A stretch of 64,000 nt of DNA from Parvibaculum sp046297875 (GCF_046297875.1 NZ_JBKBHD010000002.1:70430-134429); one strand, 5' to 3'. Positions 17,336-27,125 are shown, numbered from the stretch's first letter. Notes: generated from the sequence alone by a model not told the origin. A program made the numbers and translations.

Positions 17336-20269
17336 TCAGCCAGCAGCGGACGTCACGATCGTCTCGAAAGCGTCACGCACCCGGCGCTGGCTTTCCAGAA
17401 GATCGGCTTCGAGCATCGCAAAATCCGGCGCATCGCCTGCCCGGGCGAGGCGGAACTTCAGTCCGATGGGTGCCTCTGCCGGATTGAACACGCCTTCGAC
17501 ACAGACGCGGATGACCTGCGTCAGATTGTGATTGAGCGAAATGGCATGCACGAGCATTTCCGCGATCTCGTCTGGCAGCAGCCTTTCCTCGGCAATGCGG
17601 GCGAGCGCAGTGCGCGTATGCGTGTTGCGGATGGCGGGGTGCTCATGCGCATGGACGAGCTGCAGATACTGGCAAATGAACTCAATATCGACGAGACCGC
17701 CGCGGACATGCTTCAGCTCCCAAGGGTTCTGGCTCTGGCGTTCCTTCGCTAACCGTACGCGCATCTCCGATACATCTGTCGCGATCTTCGCCTTGTCCCG
17801 CTTTCTCAGGATCGTGTCGGCAATCGCCTTCTCGATGCGTCCTCGAAGTTCCTCAGGGCCCGAGATCACCCGGGCGCGCGTCAGCGCCATGTGTTCCCAG
17901 GTCCAGGCTTCCGCTTCCTGATAGGCAACGAAACTGCCGAAAGCCGTCGCGATAGGCCCCGCATTGCCTGACGGGCGGAGCCGCATATCGACTTCGTAGA
18001 GCTTGCCTTCTGCTGTCGGCGCCGTCAGCGCATTGATAAGCTGCTGGCAAACACGCGCATAGTATTGCGAGGCATATAGCGGACGCTCCCCATTCGATTG
18101 CACCTCTGCATCGGGTGCATCGTAGATGACGATGAGATCGAGGTCGGAGCTTGCGCCCATTTCCTCGCTGCCGAGTTTCCCCATGGCGACAACGCAGAAG
18201 CGCCCGTCTTCGATATGGCCATGTTTTTCTGCAACCTTGTCTTCGGCGGCTGGCGCCAGCGCCGCTACCAGTTCTGAGGCAAGCGCGGCATAGGCGGGGC
18301 CCGCCTCTTCCGCATCGGCGCTGCCCGACAACACACGCACACCGAGGCGGAAGCGATATTCGCGTGCCCAGACACGCGCGAAATCGAGTATGTCCTGATA
18401 GTCCTCCGCATGGACAAGCGCATCCTTCAGGCTGCGATTCAACTCCTCTCGGCCCGGCAGCACCTTGAAGAAATCAGGGTCGACGACCGCCTCCAGCACG
18501 CGTGGGTTCTGGCTCAAATAGGTCGCAAGGCGCGGTGCCGTGCCGCAAATACCGGCCAGCAGGTCCAGCAGATGCGGATTGGAATACAGCATCGAGAATA
18601 GCTGCACGCCCGCCGGCAAGCCGGTGAGGAACTTGTCGAAGCGATCGAATGCCGTATCCGGGTTCGCCGTGCGCGAAAGCGAACGCAGAAGTGCGGGCAT
18701 GAGGCTTGTCAGCAGCTCGCGAGAGCGCGTGGCGCGCGTCGCGGGAAACCGGCCTGTATGCCAGCCGCGAATGGCCTCCGACATTTCGGATGGACGCGTA
18801 AAACCGAGGCTGCGCAATGTTTCAAGCGTTTCTGGGTCGTCCTCCGTTCCTGTGAAAACGAGGCTGCCGCCCTCCTCGCCAAGCGGCGGCGCGGATTCGA
18901 AGAGTTTGGCATAGTGATCGCGAACGCATTCGAGCCGCCGTGTCAGCGCCTCGGCAAAATCCGCACGCCCCGCGAAGCCCATGAAGCAGGCGACATGGTC
19001 GAGGTCGGCGTCGGAGGCGGGCAAGGAATGGGTCTGCTCGTCATCGATCATCTGCAGCCGGTGTTCGAGCGTCCGCAGGAAGCGATAGGCTTCCTTCATC
19101 TCTTCGGCGGTCTCCGGCGCTATCCACTGCTTCGCGGCCAGTTCATCTAGCATCGGGCAGGTCTGTTTGCCGCGAAGATCGTGGTCGCGGCCGCCCGCGA
19201 TCAATTGCTGCGTCTGCACGAAGAACTCGATCTCGCGGATGCCGCCACGGCCAAGCTTGATGTTATGGCCGGCAACGGCGACGACGCCATGGCCGCCTGC
19301 CGCATGGATCTGGCGCTTCATTGAATGAATATCGTCGATAGCCGCAAAGTCGAGATTCTTCCGCCAGATATAGGGCGTCAGCGTTTTCAGCAGGCGTTCG
19401 CCCGCCGCCATGTCGCCCGCCACCGGGCGCGCCTTGATGAAGGCCGCGCGTTCCCAGTTCTGGCCGCGGCTTTCGTAGTAGCTCTCGGCGGCAGGAAGCG
19501 ACACGGCAACAGGTGTGCCTCCGGGATCGGGGCGAAGGCGCAGATCGGTGCGGAAGACATAGCCTTCCGCAGTTCTCTCCTGCAGCATCTTCACGAGATC
19601 TTTCGTCACGCGAACGAAAAACTCGCCGTCGTCGAGCCCGTCTTTCAAAGGCAGCTGGCCGGGCTCGTAAAAGACGACCATATCGATGTCGCTTGAGTAA
19701 TTCAGTTCGCGGGAGCCGTATTTGCCCATGCCAAGCAGAACGAGGCCGGAGCCTTCGGGCGAGACTTCTTCCGGCGCGCGGAGAATTTGTCCTCGCGTGG
19801 CGGCATTGCGCAGCAGCCAGACCACGGAACTGTCGACAGCCATATCTGCGAAACCGGTGAGGGCGCCCGTCACCTTCTCCAGCGGCCAGGCGCCGGTAAT
19901 ATCCGCCATTGCCACCAGAAGCGCGGCTTCCGCCTTGGCGTGGCGAAGCGCCGCCATGACATCTGCCTGTTTCTCAAGATTGCGGGCCGCAGCGGCACGC
20001 GCAAGAAGATCGCTCATCGCTTCTTCCGGTGCGCGGTTTAGAAGACGCGGCAGCCAGTCGGGATGGAGGCGGATGATGCGGCCGAGAAAAGGCGAATTGC
20101 CGAAAATGGAACAGATCAGATGCCGGGCACCTGCATCAGCGGCGAGCGAGGCCAGCGCCGGATCGCCTTTCGCCTTCACCGCCGCTTCAAGATCTTCCAT
20201 CTCACGGGCGACGCGCGCCCTGTCGTGGGGTGCAGGCGCTTTCGATCCGTATTCTCGAAGTGTCGTCAT
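17336..20269 (-). CDS. glnE: Bifunctional glutamine synthetase adenylyltransferase/deadenylyltransferase
   Basis: This 977-residue protein matches GlnE, which adds AMP to and removes it from glutamine synthetase in response to PII. Two homologous nucleotidyltransferase halves are visible. The N-terminal (deadenylylase) half has GMGKYGSRELNYSSDIDMVV, with the metal-binding SSDIDM near residues 192-197. The C-terminal half has AMGKLGSEEMGASSDLDLIV. Helical linkers include RVTKDLVKMLQERTAEGYVF and ARVCQQLINALTAPTAEGKL. The ATG at 20269 (MTTLREYG) is taken as start; a GTG at 20287 is in frame. It ends 220 bases upstream of the flavoprotein operon and starts 70 bases after the stop of the sensor kinase gene. 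The pair with a PleC-like kinase region is a familiar alphaproteobacterial neighbourhood. Confidence 0.97.
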   Translation of the reverse strand: MTTLREYGSKAPAPHDRARVAREMEDLEAAVKAKGDPALASLAADAGARHLICSIFGNSPFLGRIIRLHPDWLPRLLNRAPEEAMSDLLARAAAARNLEKQADVMAALRHAKAEAALLVAMADITGAWPLEKVTGALTGFADMAVDSSVVWLLRNAATRGQILRAPEEVSPEGSGLVLLGMGKYGSRELNYSSDIDMVVFYEPGQLPLKDGLDDGEFFVRVTKDLVKMLQERTAEGYVFRTDLRLRPDPGGTPVAVSLPAAESYYESRGQNWERAAFIKARPVAGDMAAGERLLKTLTPYIWRKNLDFAAIDDIHSMKRQIHAAGGHGVVAVAGHNIKLGRGGIREIEFFVQTQQLIAGGRDHDLRGKQTCPMLDELAAKQWIAPETAEEMKEAYRFLRTLEHRLQMIDDEQTHSLPASDADLDHVACFMGFAGRADFAEALTRRLECVRDHYAKLFESAPPLGEEGGSLVFTGTEDDPETLETLRSLGFTRPSEMSEAIRGWHTGRFPATRATRSRELLTSLMPALLRSLSRTANPDTAFDRFDKFLTGLPAGVQLFSMLYSNPHLLDLLAGICGTAPRLATYLSQNPRVLEAVVDPDFFKVLPGREELNRSLKDALVHAEDYQDILDFARVWAREYRFRLGVRVLSGSADAEEAGPAYAALASELVAALAPAAEDKVAEKHGHIEDGRFCVVAMGKLGSEEMGASSDLDLIVIYDAPDAEVQSNGERPLYASQYYARVCQQLINALTAPTAEGKLYEVDMRLRPSGNAGPIATAFGSFVAYQEAEAWTWEHMALTRARVISGPEELRGRIEKAIADTILRKRDKAKIATDVSEMRVRLAKERQSQNPWELKHVRGGLVDIEFICQYLQLVHAHEHPAIRNTHTRTALARIAEERLLPDEIAEMLVHAISLNHNLTQVIRVCVEGVFNPAEAPIGLKFRLARAGDAPDFAMLEADLLESQRRVRDAFETIVTSAAG

Positions 20270-20338
20270 CTCTTTCCCGCCCGGCACAAGCGCCTCAAAC
20301 CAAGAAACGGCGCGCAGCCTAGCAGATTCCCGTGCAAT

Positions 20339-21757
20339 TCAACGCCCGGCAACAGGTAGCGACAGCGACACGCGAAGACCTGGTTCATTGTCCGCGAGTT
20401 CGACCACACCGCCATGTAACCGCGCGACTGCAGCGACAAGGCTCAGGCCAAGGCCGGAGCCGGGCGTGTTGCGGCTCGCCTCCAGCCGGACGAACCGTTC
20501 CAGTACGTGCTGCCGCTCGCCCGGCGGAATGCCGGGCCCCCTGTCCGCAACTGACAGCACGACGCCGCGCCCGGCTCGCGTTGCATCCGGTTTGGCCGAA
20601 ACCTCGATCTCGCGTTCGTTGGCGGCATCCTGCGGCAGGCCATGCTTGATCGCGTTGTCGAGGAGGTTTGCCACGGCTTGCGACAGCAATTCGCGGTTCC
20701 CCCAGATCATCAATCCTTCTTCGGCTTCAACCTTCAGTTCGAGGCCATTTTCTTCCGCCAGCGGCTCATAGAGTTCGGCAACGTCCTGCACCGTGGCGCT
20801 GAGATCGACCCATGACATGGCATCGCGCAGCGAACCGGCTTCCGCCCGCGCGATCATCAGCAGTGCGTTGAAAGTGCCGAGGAGGTAGTCGGCTTCGGCA
20901 ATCGTTTTCTCAAGTGCATGCTTGTAGTCCTCTTTGGATGCGTCCTGCATCAACGTCACTTCGAGACGGTTGCGCAGGCGGTTGAGCGGACTTCTCAGGT
21001 CATGTGCGATATTGTCCGTCACTTGCCGCATGCCGCTCATCAGCGCCTCGATCTGCTCGAGCATCGCATTCAGGTTCTGGCCAAGCTGGTCGAGCTCGTC
21101 GCCCGTGCCTGCGATCGGCAGGCGCTGCGAAAGATCGCCGCCCATGATGTCTAGGCTCGAGCGGTTGATCTCGTCGACGCGCGCCAGCATGTTGCGGCTC
21201 ATGAAAAGCCCACCGGCAAGGCCGAGCGCGACGGTCAGGCCAATGGCCCAAATCAGTGCGTTGGTGATGAGGCTTTCGATTTCGCGCCGTTCCTGCACGT
21301 CGCGGCCGACCAGCAGGTAGAAGCCCTCCTGCAGATAGAAGGCGCGGGCGCGGGCGGCCTTGATCTCAGTCCCGTCCAGCGTCTTGCGGTTGTAGCTGAA
21401 ATCGAACCAGCCATCGGGGCCGGCCTCCACCTGCGGCCGCGCATCGAGCGTACCGGCCAGTACGCGCCCCGCCGGGTCGAGCACGAGATAGAGGCTCTGG
21501 CCCGGATCGCGCGAACGCTGGATGACGGTGTGAACGAGAAGCGGCAAGCCGCCCTGACGGTATTGTTCGGCAAGGCCGCCGATCTCCGCCTCCACCGCCT
21601 CGTCGGTCTGGCGGGCGAGAAAGCCGGCCGTATTCCAGTAGACATAGGCCAGCAGCGTGATCGCCGAGGCGGCGAACAGGGCGAGGTAAATGACCGCGAG
21701 CCGGAAGGTCGAGGTCTTGAGGAGTTTAATCAGCGGCACGTAGCGAGTATCCCGCAC
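20339..21757 (-). CDS. Two-component sensor histidine kinase (HAMP type)
   Basis: The 472-residue kinase has a transmembrane helix at about residues 19-42, a periplasmic sensor domain of about 120 residues, and a second helix at about 165-186. A HAMP domain (DEINRSSLDIMGGDLSQRLP) precedes HisKA with His252 in DNIAHDLRSPLNRLRNRLE. The ATPase domain has VANLLDNAIKHG, VADRGPGIP and GSGLGLSLVAAVARLHGG. It is encoded directly after the OmpR-type regulator at 21726-22403. The GTG at 21757 lies inside the regulator's last codons (32-base overlap), and a second in-frame GTG at 21739 is possible. The pair lies next to degP, which suggests an envelope-stress role (inference). Confidence 0.92.
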   Translation of the reverse strand: MRDTRYVPLIKLLKTSTFRLAVIYLALFAASAITLLAYVYWNTAGFLARQTDEAVEAEIGGLAEQYRQGGLPLLVHTVIQRSRDPGQSLYLVLDPAGRVLAGTLDARPQVEAGPDGWFDFSYNRKTLDGTEIKAARARAFYLQEGFYLLVGRDVQERREIESLITNALIWAIGLTVALGLAGGLFMSRNMLARVDEINRSSLDIMGGDLSQRLPIAGTGDELDQLGQNLNAMLEQIEALMSGMRQVTDNIAHDLRSPLNRLRNRLEVTLMQDASKEDYKHALEKTIAEADYLLGTFNALLMIARAEAGSLRDAMSWVDLSATVQDVAELYEPLAEENGLELKVEAEEGLMIWGNRELLSQAVANLLDNAIKHGLPQDAANEREIEVSAKPDATRAGRGVVLSVADRGPGIPPGERQHVLERFVRLEASRNTPGSGLGLSLVAAVARLHGGVVELADNEPGLRVSLSLPVAGR

Positions 21758-22403
21758 CCCGCACGGTGTGCAAGAGCGGCTGCTCGAAATTCTTGTCGAT
21801 CTTGGCCCGGAGCCGCGAAATATGGACGTCGATCACGTTCGTTTGCGGATCGAAATGATATTCCCAGACATTTTCGAGCAGCATGGTCCGGGTGACGACC
21901 TGGCCGGCATGTTTCATGAGATATTCAAGAAGGCGGAATTCGCGGGGCTGGAGGTCGATTTCCTGCCCCTCCCTGATGACCTTGCGGGCCAGCAGGTCGA
22001 TCTCGAGGTCGCCCACCTGAAGCCTTGTGCGCACCTGGTCCGGGTTGGCGCGCCTCACCAGCACCTCGATACGGGCCAGCAGTTCGGCAAAGGCATAGGG
22101 CTTGGTCAGATAATCGTCGCCGCCTGCCTTGAGGCCCTTGATGCGGTCGTCCACCTCGCCAAGTGCGGAGAGGAAGAGAACGGGTGTGCGCACGCCCTCC
22201 TCACGCAGCGTTTCGACAACCGAAAGCCCGTCGCGCTTCGGCAACATGCGGTCGACGATCAGTACATCGAAGGAACTGGACAGCGCGAGCAAGAGTCCCT
22301 CCTCGCCATCTGCCGCGTGATCGACGATATGGCCGCTTTCGCGCAGACCCTTCACCGCATAGGCGGCGGCTTCCAGATCGTCCTCAATTACAAGAATGCG
22401 CAT
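21726..22403 (-). CDS. OmpR/PhoB-family response regulator
   Basis: This 225-residue regulator has a receiver domain with acidic pocket EDD (residues 7-9), phosphorylation site Asp51 in DVLIVDRMLPKRDG, the conserved Lys in DYLTKPYAFAELLAR, and a winged-helix DNA-binding domain (LQPREFRLLEYLMKHAGQVV, HISRLRAKID, VRGAGYSL). The ATG at 22403 gives the usual MRILVIEDD start. It forms one transcription unit with the kinase that follows and lies 150 bases downstream of degP on the same strand. Proximity to degP suggests control of that protease, but no binding site can be named. Confidence 0.95.
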   Translation of the reverse strand: MRILVIEDDLEAAAYAVKGLRESGHIVDHAADGEEGLLLALSSSFDVLIVDRMLPKRDGLSVVETLREEGVRTPVLFLSALGEVDDRIKGLKAGGDDYLTKPYAFAELLARIEVLVRRANPDQVRTRLQVGDLEIDLLARKVIREGQEIDLQPREFRLLEYLMKHAGQVVTRTMLLENVWEYHFDPQTNVIDVHISRLRAKIDKNFEQPLLHTVRGAGYSLRAAD

Positions 22404-22439
22404 TGCTTCACCAGGTCCTGACCTTGGGCGGCAGACGAC

Positions 22440-22473
22440 GCCGCCGATGCCGCGGGGGATGAGCATCGGCGGC
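22440..22473 (-). repeat. Perfect 11-base inverted repeat between degP and the response regulator
   Basis: GCCGCCGATGC at 22440-22450 and GCATCGGCGGC at 22463-22473 are exact reverse complements around a 12-base loop. It lies in the 150-base gap between degP and the regulator gene. No U-tract follows on the minus strand, so it could be an mRNA-processing or stabilising hairpin, an attenuator, or an operator for a dimeric regulator. Confidence 0.6.
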
Positions 22474-22553
22474 GCGCCTTTGCGATCCCTCCTTCGGAAA
22501 GGCGAGGACCGCGCGTTCCGCGCGGACACCCGTCCCCCGACGGCGTCCGTCCG

Positions 22554-24029
22554 TTACGACTTCTCGATCGTCAGCGCCACAAAGCGCTGCTGGTCGTTGC
22601 TGCGAAGGAGCAAGAGCACCGAGCTCTTCTTTGCCTTCGTCGCTTCTTCGACACCGGCGACAACATCCGCCGGCGATTTCACGTCCTTGCCCGACACCTT
22701 GACGATCACGTCACCGGGGCGGATGCCCTTTTCGGCGGCGTCGCTCGCCGGGTCCACCTTCTGCACCACGACGCCGTCGGGCGAATTGGCAAGCGAGAGA
22801 CCGAGGCTTTCGGTCGTGCCCGCCGCCGGTGCCGTTTCGGCGGGGCCGGCGGCGGCCATGTCGAGATTTTCCGGGAAGGTGCCGATGCGGGCGCGGATGG
22901 AGCGGCGGCGCTCATCCCGCCAGACCACGATCTCGGCCCGCGTGTCGGGCTGCAGATCGGCGACCGTGCGGCTCACCGCGCGGACATCTTCCATTTCCTT
23001 GCCGTTGATGTTCACGATCACATCGCCGGTCCGGATGCCTGCATTCTCGGCCGGGCTTTCGTTCGCCACCTGCGCAACAAGTGCCCCGCGGGCCTTGTCG
23101 AGACCGAGCGATGTGGCGAGATCGTCGTCCACCTGCTGGATCGTCACGCCGAGCCAGCCGCGCGTCACCTTGCCGTCATCCTTGAGCTGCGCGATCACGC
23201 GCTGGGCGATCGAGGAGGGAATGGCGAAGCCGATACCGACGCTGCCGCCAGTCGGCGAATAGATGGCGGTGTTCACGCCGACGACATTGCCATGCACGTC
23301 GAAGGTCGGGCCGCCGGAATTGCCGCGGTTGATCGAGGCGTCGATCTGAATGAAATCGTCATAGGGCCCGGCGCCGATTTCACGGCCGCGCGCGGAAACG
23401 ATACCCGTCGTGACCGTGCCGCCAAGACCGAAAGGATTGCCGACCGCCAGCACCCAGTCGCCGACGCGCACATTGTCGGAATTGCCGAAGGCCACATAGG
23501 GCAGCGGCGTTTTGGACTCGACTTTCACCAGCGCAAGATCGGTCTTCGGATCGCGGCCGATGAGCTTCGCTGTCATTTCCGTGCCGTCGTCGCGCACGGC
23601 GGTGATGTCCTTGCCTTCGCCGACAACATGATTGTTGGTGACGATGTAGCCATCTTCGGAAATCAGGAAGCCAGAGCCGAGCGATGTCGTCTGGCGGCGG
23701 CGCGGTGCGCCGTCACGGCCTTGCGGTTGCATGTCGCGGAAGAAGCGTTCGAAGGGGCTGCCTGGCGGGAAGGGCAGTTCGGGCACGCCGGCCTGTGCGG
23801 CCACTTCCTCGTTGACGCGGATTGAGACCACGGCAGGGCTCACCTTCTCCACCAGATCGGCAAAGCTCGGCAGGCGTTCAAGTGCATTGGCGGAAGGCGC
23901 CGCAGAGCGTGTGTCGAGCGGCTCCGTATTCGCCACCACGTTGGCCGAACCAAGGCCAAGCGCGACGACGCCCGCCAATACGAGCGTCAGCGCCGGGCGG
24001 CGCATGGTACCGTTTCGACCGTTCCGCAT
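22554..24029 (-). CDS. degP: DegP/HtrA-family periplasmic serine protease
   Basis: The 491-residue protease-chaperone has an N-terminal export segment (RPALTLVLAGVVALGLGSAN). The trypsin-like domain has catalytic His134 (TNNHVVGEG), Asp164 (RDPKTDLALVKV) and Ser238 (INRGNSGGPTF). Two PDZ domains follow (GWLGVTIQQVDDDLATSLGL and LGLSLANSPDGVVVQKVD). It degrades or refolds damaged periplasmic proteins. The extended loop before the active site (PFERFFRDMQPQG) is the LA-loop region of DegP/MucD proteins. Start ATG 24029 is used; ATG 24005 is an alternative. It lies between ccmH and a two-component pair on the same strand. Confidence 0.96.
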   Translation of the reverse strand: MRNGRNGTMRRPALTLVLAGVVALGLGSANVVANTEPLDTRSAAPSANALERLPSFADLVEKVSPAVVSIRVNEEVAAQAGVPELPFPPGSPFERFFRDMQPQGRDGAPRRRQTTSLGSGFLISEDGYIVTNNHVVGEGKDITAVRDDGTEMTAKLIGRDPKTDLALVKVESKTPLPYVAFGNSDNVRVGDWVLAVGNPFGLGGTVTTGIVSARGREIGAGPYDDFIQIDASINRGNSGGPTFDVHGNVVGVNTAIYSPTGGSVGIGFAIPSSIAQRVIAQLKDDGKVTRGWLGVTIQQVDDDLATSLGLDKARGALVAQVANESPAENAGIRTGDVIVNINGKEMEDVRAVSRTVADLQPDTRAEIVVWRDERRRSIRARIGTFPENLDMAAAGPAETAPAAGTTESLGLSLANSPDGVVVQKVDPASDAAEKGIRPGDVIVKVSGKDVKSPADVVAGVEEATKAKKSSVLLLLRSNDQQRFVALTIEKS

Positions 24030-24182
24030 CTCTCAAACTCCCGTCACGTTGTTCCGGCCTGCCTGCCCCGGCGGGGCATGGATGGCGGCATGGTTGGGGA
24101 CCAGCATCATGTCCCGATCCTTTCCAAATCATGTCCGGAATATTACATCGGTGTAAGGCAAAATCGTGACGGTAAACCGGCG

Positions 24183-24659
24183 TCAATCGCGCGGATTCTC
24201 GTCCTTTTCGAGCAGGGCAGCGAGCTTCGCCGCCTCCACCGGGCTCAGCCTCGGTTCGGCCTGGCGATCTTTCTGGCGGCGCATCACCGCAATGACGATG
24301 CCGCCGCCGAGCACGAGCACCAGCAGGGGACCAAGCCAGAGCAGAAGGGTCGCCGGGCCGAAGCGCGGCGTCATCAGAACGAAATCACCGTAACGCGCCA
24401 CCACGAAGTCATAGATTTCAGCGTCCGTGTCGCCAGCCTCGATGCGCTCGCGCACGACGCGGCGAAGATCGCCTGCGAGTTCGGCGTCGGAATCGTCGAT
24501 CGACTGGTTCTGGCAGACCATGCAGCGCAGGTTCTTCGAGATGGCGCGCGCGCGCTGCTCCTGCACCGGGTCATCCAGCCGTTCCGACGGATCGACAAGC
24601 GCGAGGGACGGCGCGGACATCGCGAAGAGAAGGCAAAGCGCGGCAATGAGGCTGCGCAT
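24183..24659 (-). CDS. ccmH: Cytochrome c maturation protein CcmH (CycL)
   Basis: The 158-residue protein has a signal-anchor (RSLIAALCLLFAMSAPSLAL), the thiol motif in NLRCMVCQNQSIDDS, and a C-terminal membrane helix (LLLWLGPLLVLVLGGGIVIAVM). In the periplasm it takes part in the thiol-reduction path that keeps apocytochrome CxxCH cysteines ready for haem attachment. The ATG at 24659 follows GGAGTAGGGAA and lies 4 bases after the ccmF stop. It is the last gene of the ccmI/ccmE/ccmF/ccmH unit here. The CcmG-type thioredoxin is not in this window. Confidence 0.95.
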   Translation of the reverse strand: MRSLIAALCLLFAMSAPSLALVDPSERLDDPVQEQRARAISKNLRCMVCQNQSIDDSDAELAGDLRRVVRERIEAGDTDAEIYDFVVARYGDFVLMTPRFGPATLLLWLGPLLVLVLGGGIVIAVMRRQKDRQAEPRLSPVEAAKLAALLEKDENPRD

Positions 24660-24663
24660 TTCC

Positions 24664-26646
24664 CTACTCCGCCGCCGCGGGCACGAGCCGCTGGCGCGCA
24701 CCGGTTGGCGCGCCGACGCGAAGCCTTCGGTCCATCAGCGAAAAGACGCCGCCCATGGCCATAATGCAACCGCCGATCCAGATCAGCGGCGCCAGATTGT
24801 TGTGATAGGCGCGCAGCACCCATTTGCCGTCGCCGGCCTGCTCGCCAAGCACGACATAGAGATCGGAAATGCCGTTGGTGCGAATGGCCGGTTCCGTCTT
24901 TTCCTGACGCTCGGCGGAAAAGCGGCGCTTCTCCGGCGTGAGCACGCCCAGATCGCGGCTATCGCGCGCGACGCGCACGACGCCGACCATCGCATCGAAG
25001 TTAGGCCCGTCGCGGAGTGCGACACCTTCAAGCGTCAGCGTGTAGCCGCCGATCTCCGCGCTCTCGCCCGGCGCGACCGAGGTGATGAGTTCCTCGCTCC
25101 ACGCCGTAACGCCAATGATGCCGGCAAGGCAGATGCCGAGGCCGCCATGCGCAAGCGCCGTGCCCCAGGCGGCGCGCGGCAGACGGCGCGCGCGGCCCAT
25201 GCTTTCGCCAAGTGATGTCGAGAACAGCTTGATACGGAGCGCGATTTCCGACAGCGCGCCTGCAACGAGCCACACGGCAAGCGCCATGCCGAAAGGCGCG
25301 AGGAACGGCCCGTCGTAAAAGAAAGCGAAGGAGGCAAGCAAAGTGACGAAGGCAAGGCCTGCCGCGATGTAAAGACGCTCCGCGGCGGCTGCAATATCGG
25401 CACGTTTCCAGCCAAGCAACGGGCCGAACGGCACAAGGAGAAACAGCAGCACGAAGATCGGCGCAAATGTGTAGTTGAAGAAGGGCGGCCCCACTGTAAT
25501 CTTCGCGCCGGTCAGCGCGTCGAGGAACAACGGATAGAGCGTACCGATGAAGACCGACGCCGTTGCCGCCGCAAGCAGCATATTGTTTACCAGCAGCGCG
25601 CCTTCGCGGCTGACCGGCGCGAAAATGCCGCCGGTCTTCAGCAGCGGCGCGCGCCAGGCATAAAGCGCGAGCGAGCCGCCAACGAAGAAGATCAGAATGC
25701 CGAGAATGACGCTGCCGCGCGCGGGGTCGACGGCGAAGGCATGAACCGAGGTCAGCACACCAGAGCGCACGAGGAAGGTGCCGAGCAACGACAGCGAGAA
25801 GGCGAGGATTGCCAGCAATATCGTCCAGCTTTTCAGCGCGCCGCGCTTTTCGGCGACGATGGCCGAATGCAGCAGCGCCGTGCCCGCGATCCACGGCATG
25901 AGCGACGCATTTTCTACCGGGTCCCAGAACCAGAAACCGCCCCAGCCGAGCGTGTAGTAAGCCCACCATGAACCCATCGCTATGCCGATGGTGAGCGAGA
26001 GCCAGGCCATCAGCGTCCAGGGCCGGACCCATCGAGCCCAGCTCGCATCGACGCGGCCTTCGATAAGGGCCGCGACCGCAAATGAGAAGGTCATCGAGAA
26101 GCCGACATAGCCCGCATAGAGCCAGGGCGGATGGAAGGCGAGCGCGCGGTCCTGCAGGAGCGGATTGAGACCCGTGCCTTCGAAGGGCGCCGGATCGAGG
26201 CGGGCAAAGGGGTTCGAGGTGAAGACGACGAAGAGAATGAAAGCAAGCGCGATCGATGCCTGCACGGCGAGGACGCGCGCGCGCAGCGTGTCCGGCAAGT
26301 TCTTGCCGAAGAAGGCGACCATCGCGCCAAACAGCGCGAGGATCAGCACCCAGAGCAGCATCGAGCCTTCGTGGTTGCCCCAGACGCCACTGATCTTGAA
26401 AATCATCGGCTTCATGGAATGCGAGTGGTCATAGACGAGCTTCACGGAGAAGTCGGAGACGACGAAGGCCCAGGTGAGCGCGCCGAAGGAAAAGGCGATC
26501 AGCGCGAGCTGCAGGATCGCAGCCGGCTCACCGACCCGCATGAGCTGCGCATCGCGGCGATGCGCGCCGATGGCCGGCACGATCGTCTGCACAATCGAGA
26601 CGGCAAGCGCGAGGATCAGCGCAAAATGGCCAAGCTCGACGATCAT
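24664..26646 (-). CDS. ccmF: Cytochrome c haem lyase subunit CcmF
   Basis: The 660-residue polytopic membrane protein of the cytochrome c haem lyase starts with MIVELGHFALILALAVSIVQ. It has the conserved GNHEGSMLLWVLILA block and the tryptophan-rich WWD domain (WAYYTLGWGGFWFWDPVENA) that contacts haem, along with many further membrane helices. The C-terminal periplasmic part (ISDLYVVLGEQ, YHNNLAPLIWIGG) closes it. The ATG at 26646 overlaps the ccmE stop as ATGA, so translation is coupled. CcmF passes haem from CcmE to the apocytochrome together with CcmH and CcmI. Confidence 0.97.
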   Translation of the reverse strand: MIVELGHFALILALAVSIVQTIVPAIGAHRRDAQLMRVGEPAAILQLALIAFSFGALTWAFVVSDFSVKLVYDHSHSMKPMIFKISGVWGNHEGSMLLWVLILALFGAMVAFFGKNLPDTLRARVLAVQASIALAFILFVVFTSNPFARLDPAPFEGTGLNPLLQDRALAFHPPWLYAGYVGFSMTFSFAVAALIEGRVDASWARWVRPWTLMAWLSLTIGIAMGSWWAYYTLGWGGFWFWDPVENASLMPWIAGTALLHSAIVAEKRGALKSWTILLAILAFSLSLLGTFLVRSGVLTSVHAFAVDPARGSVILGILIFFVGGSLALYAWRAPLLKTGGIFAPVSREGALLVNNMLLAAATASVFIGTLYPLFLDALTGAKITVGPPFFNYTFAPIFVLLFLLVPFGPLLGWKRADIAAAAERLYIAAGLAFVTLLASFAFFYDGPFLAPFGMALAVWLVAGALSEIALRIKLFSTSLGESMGRARRLPRAAWGTALAHGGLGICLAGIIGVTAWSEELITSVAPGESAEIGGYTLTLEGVALRDGPNFDAMVGVVRVARDSRDLGVLTPEKRRFSAERQEKTEPAIRTNGISDLYVVLGEQAGDGKWVLRAYHNNLAPLIWIGGCIMAMGGVFSLMDRRLRVGAPTGARQRLVPAAAE

Positions 26647-27125
26647 GGATAGGCGCCCTGACCGTAGGTTTCGGAATGGGGCGCTTCGGCGCCCTCGCCC
26701 TGCCACTGGCCGGAGCGCTTCAGCGCATCGGCAACTTCGGGTGGCATGTAATATTCATCGTGCTTCGCCAGCACATTGGTGGCGGTGAAGTTGCCATCCT
26801 CGCCGAACGAGCCTTCGGTGACGACGCCCTGCCCTTCGCGGAAGAGATCGGGCAGCACGCCGCGATAGGTGACGGTGACGGTCTCCACAAAATCCGTGAC
26901 GTTGAAGCGCAGCCTCGCATCGCCGAGATCTTCCAGCGATCCCTGCTCGACAAGTCCGCCAAGCCGGATGCGCTGGCCGGGCTCAACGCCGCGTTCCACG
27001 ACATCGCTGGGGCTATAGAAGAAAACGATGTTGTCGCGCATCGCAAAGAGCATCAGGCCCACGGCAAGGCCGAGAATGCCAAGGCTGACGGCGATGAATG
27101 TGGCGCGGCGCTGCTTGCGCGTCAT
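26643..27125 (-). CDS. ccmE: Periplasmic haem chaperone CcmE
   Basis: The 160-residue protein has an N-terminal membrane anchor (ATFIAVSLGILGLAVGLMLF) and an OB-fold periplasmic domain. The haem-carrying His122 is in VLAKHDEYYMPPE. CcmE binds haem covalently and delivers it to CcmF. The ATG at 27125 (MTRKQRR) is the family's usual start and is followed by the basic stretch and anchor. Its stop overlaps the ccmF start. The 119 bases upstream, before the hydrolase-like gene, could hold a separate promoter, although I cannot name one. Confidence 0.96.
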   Translation of the reverse strand: MTRKQRRATFIAVSLGILGLAVGLMLFAMRDNIVFFYSPSDVVERGVEPGQRIRLGGLVEQGSLEDLGDARLRFNVTDFVETVTVTYRGVLPDLFREGQGVVTEGSFGEDGNFTATNVLAKHDEYYMPPEVADALKRSGQWQGEGAEAPHSETYGQGAYP

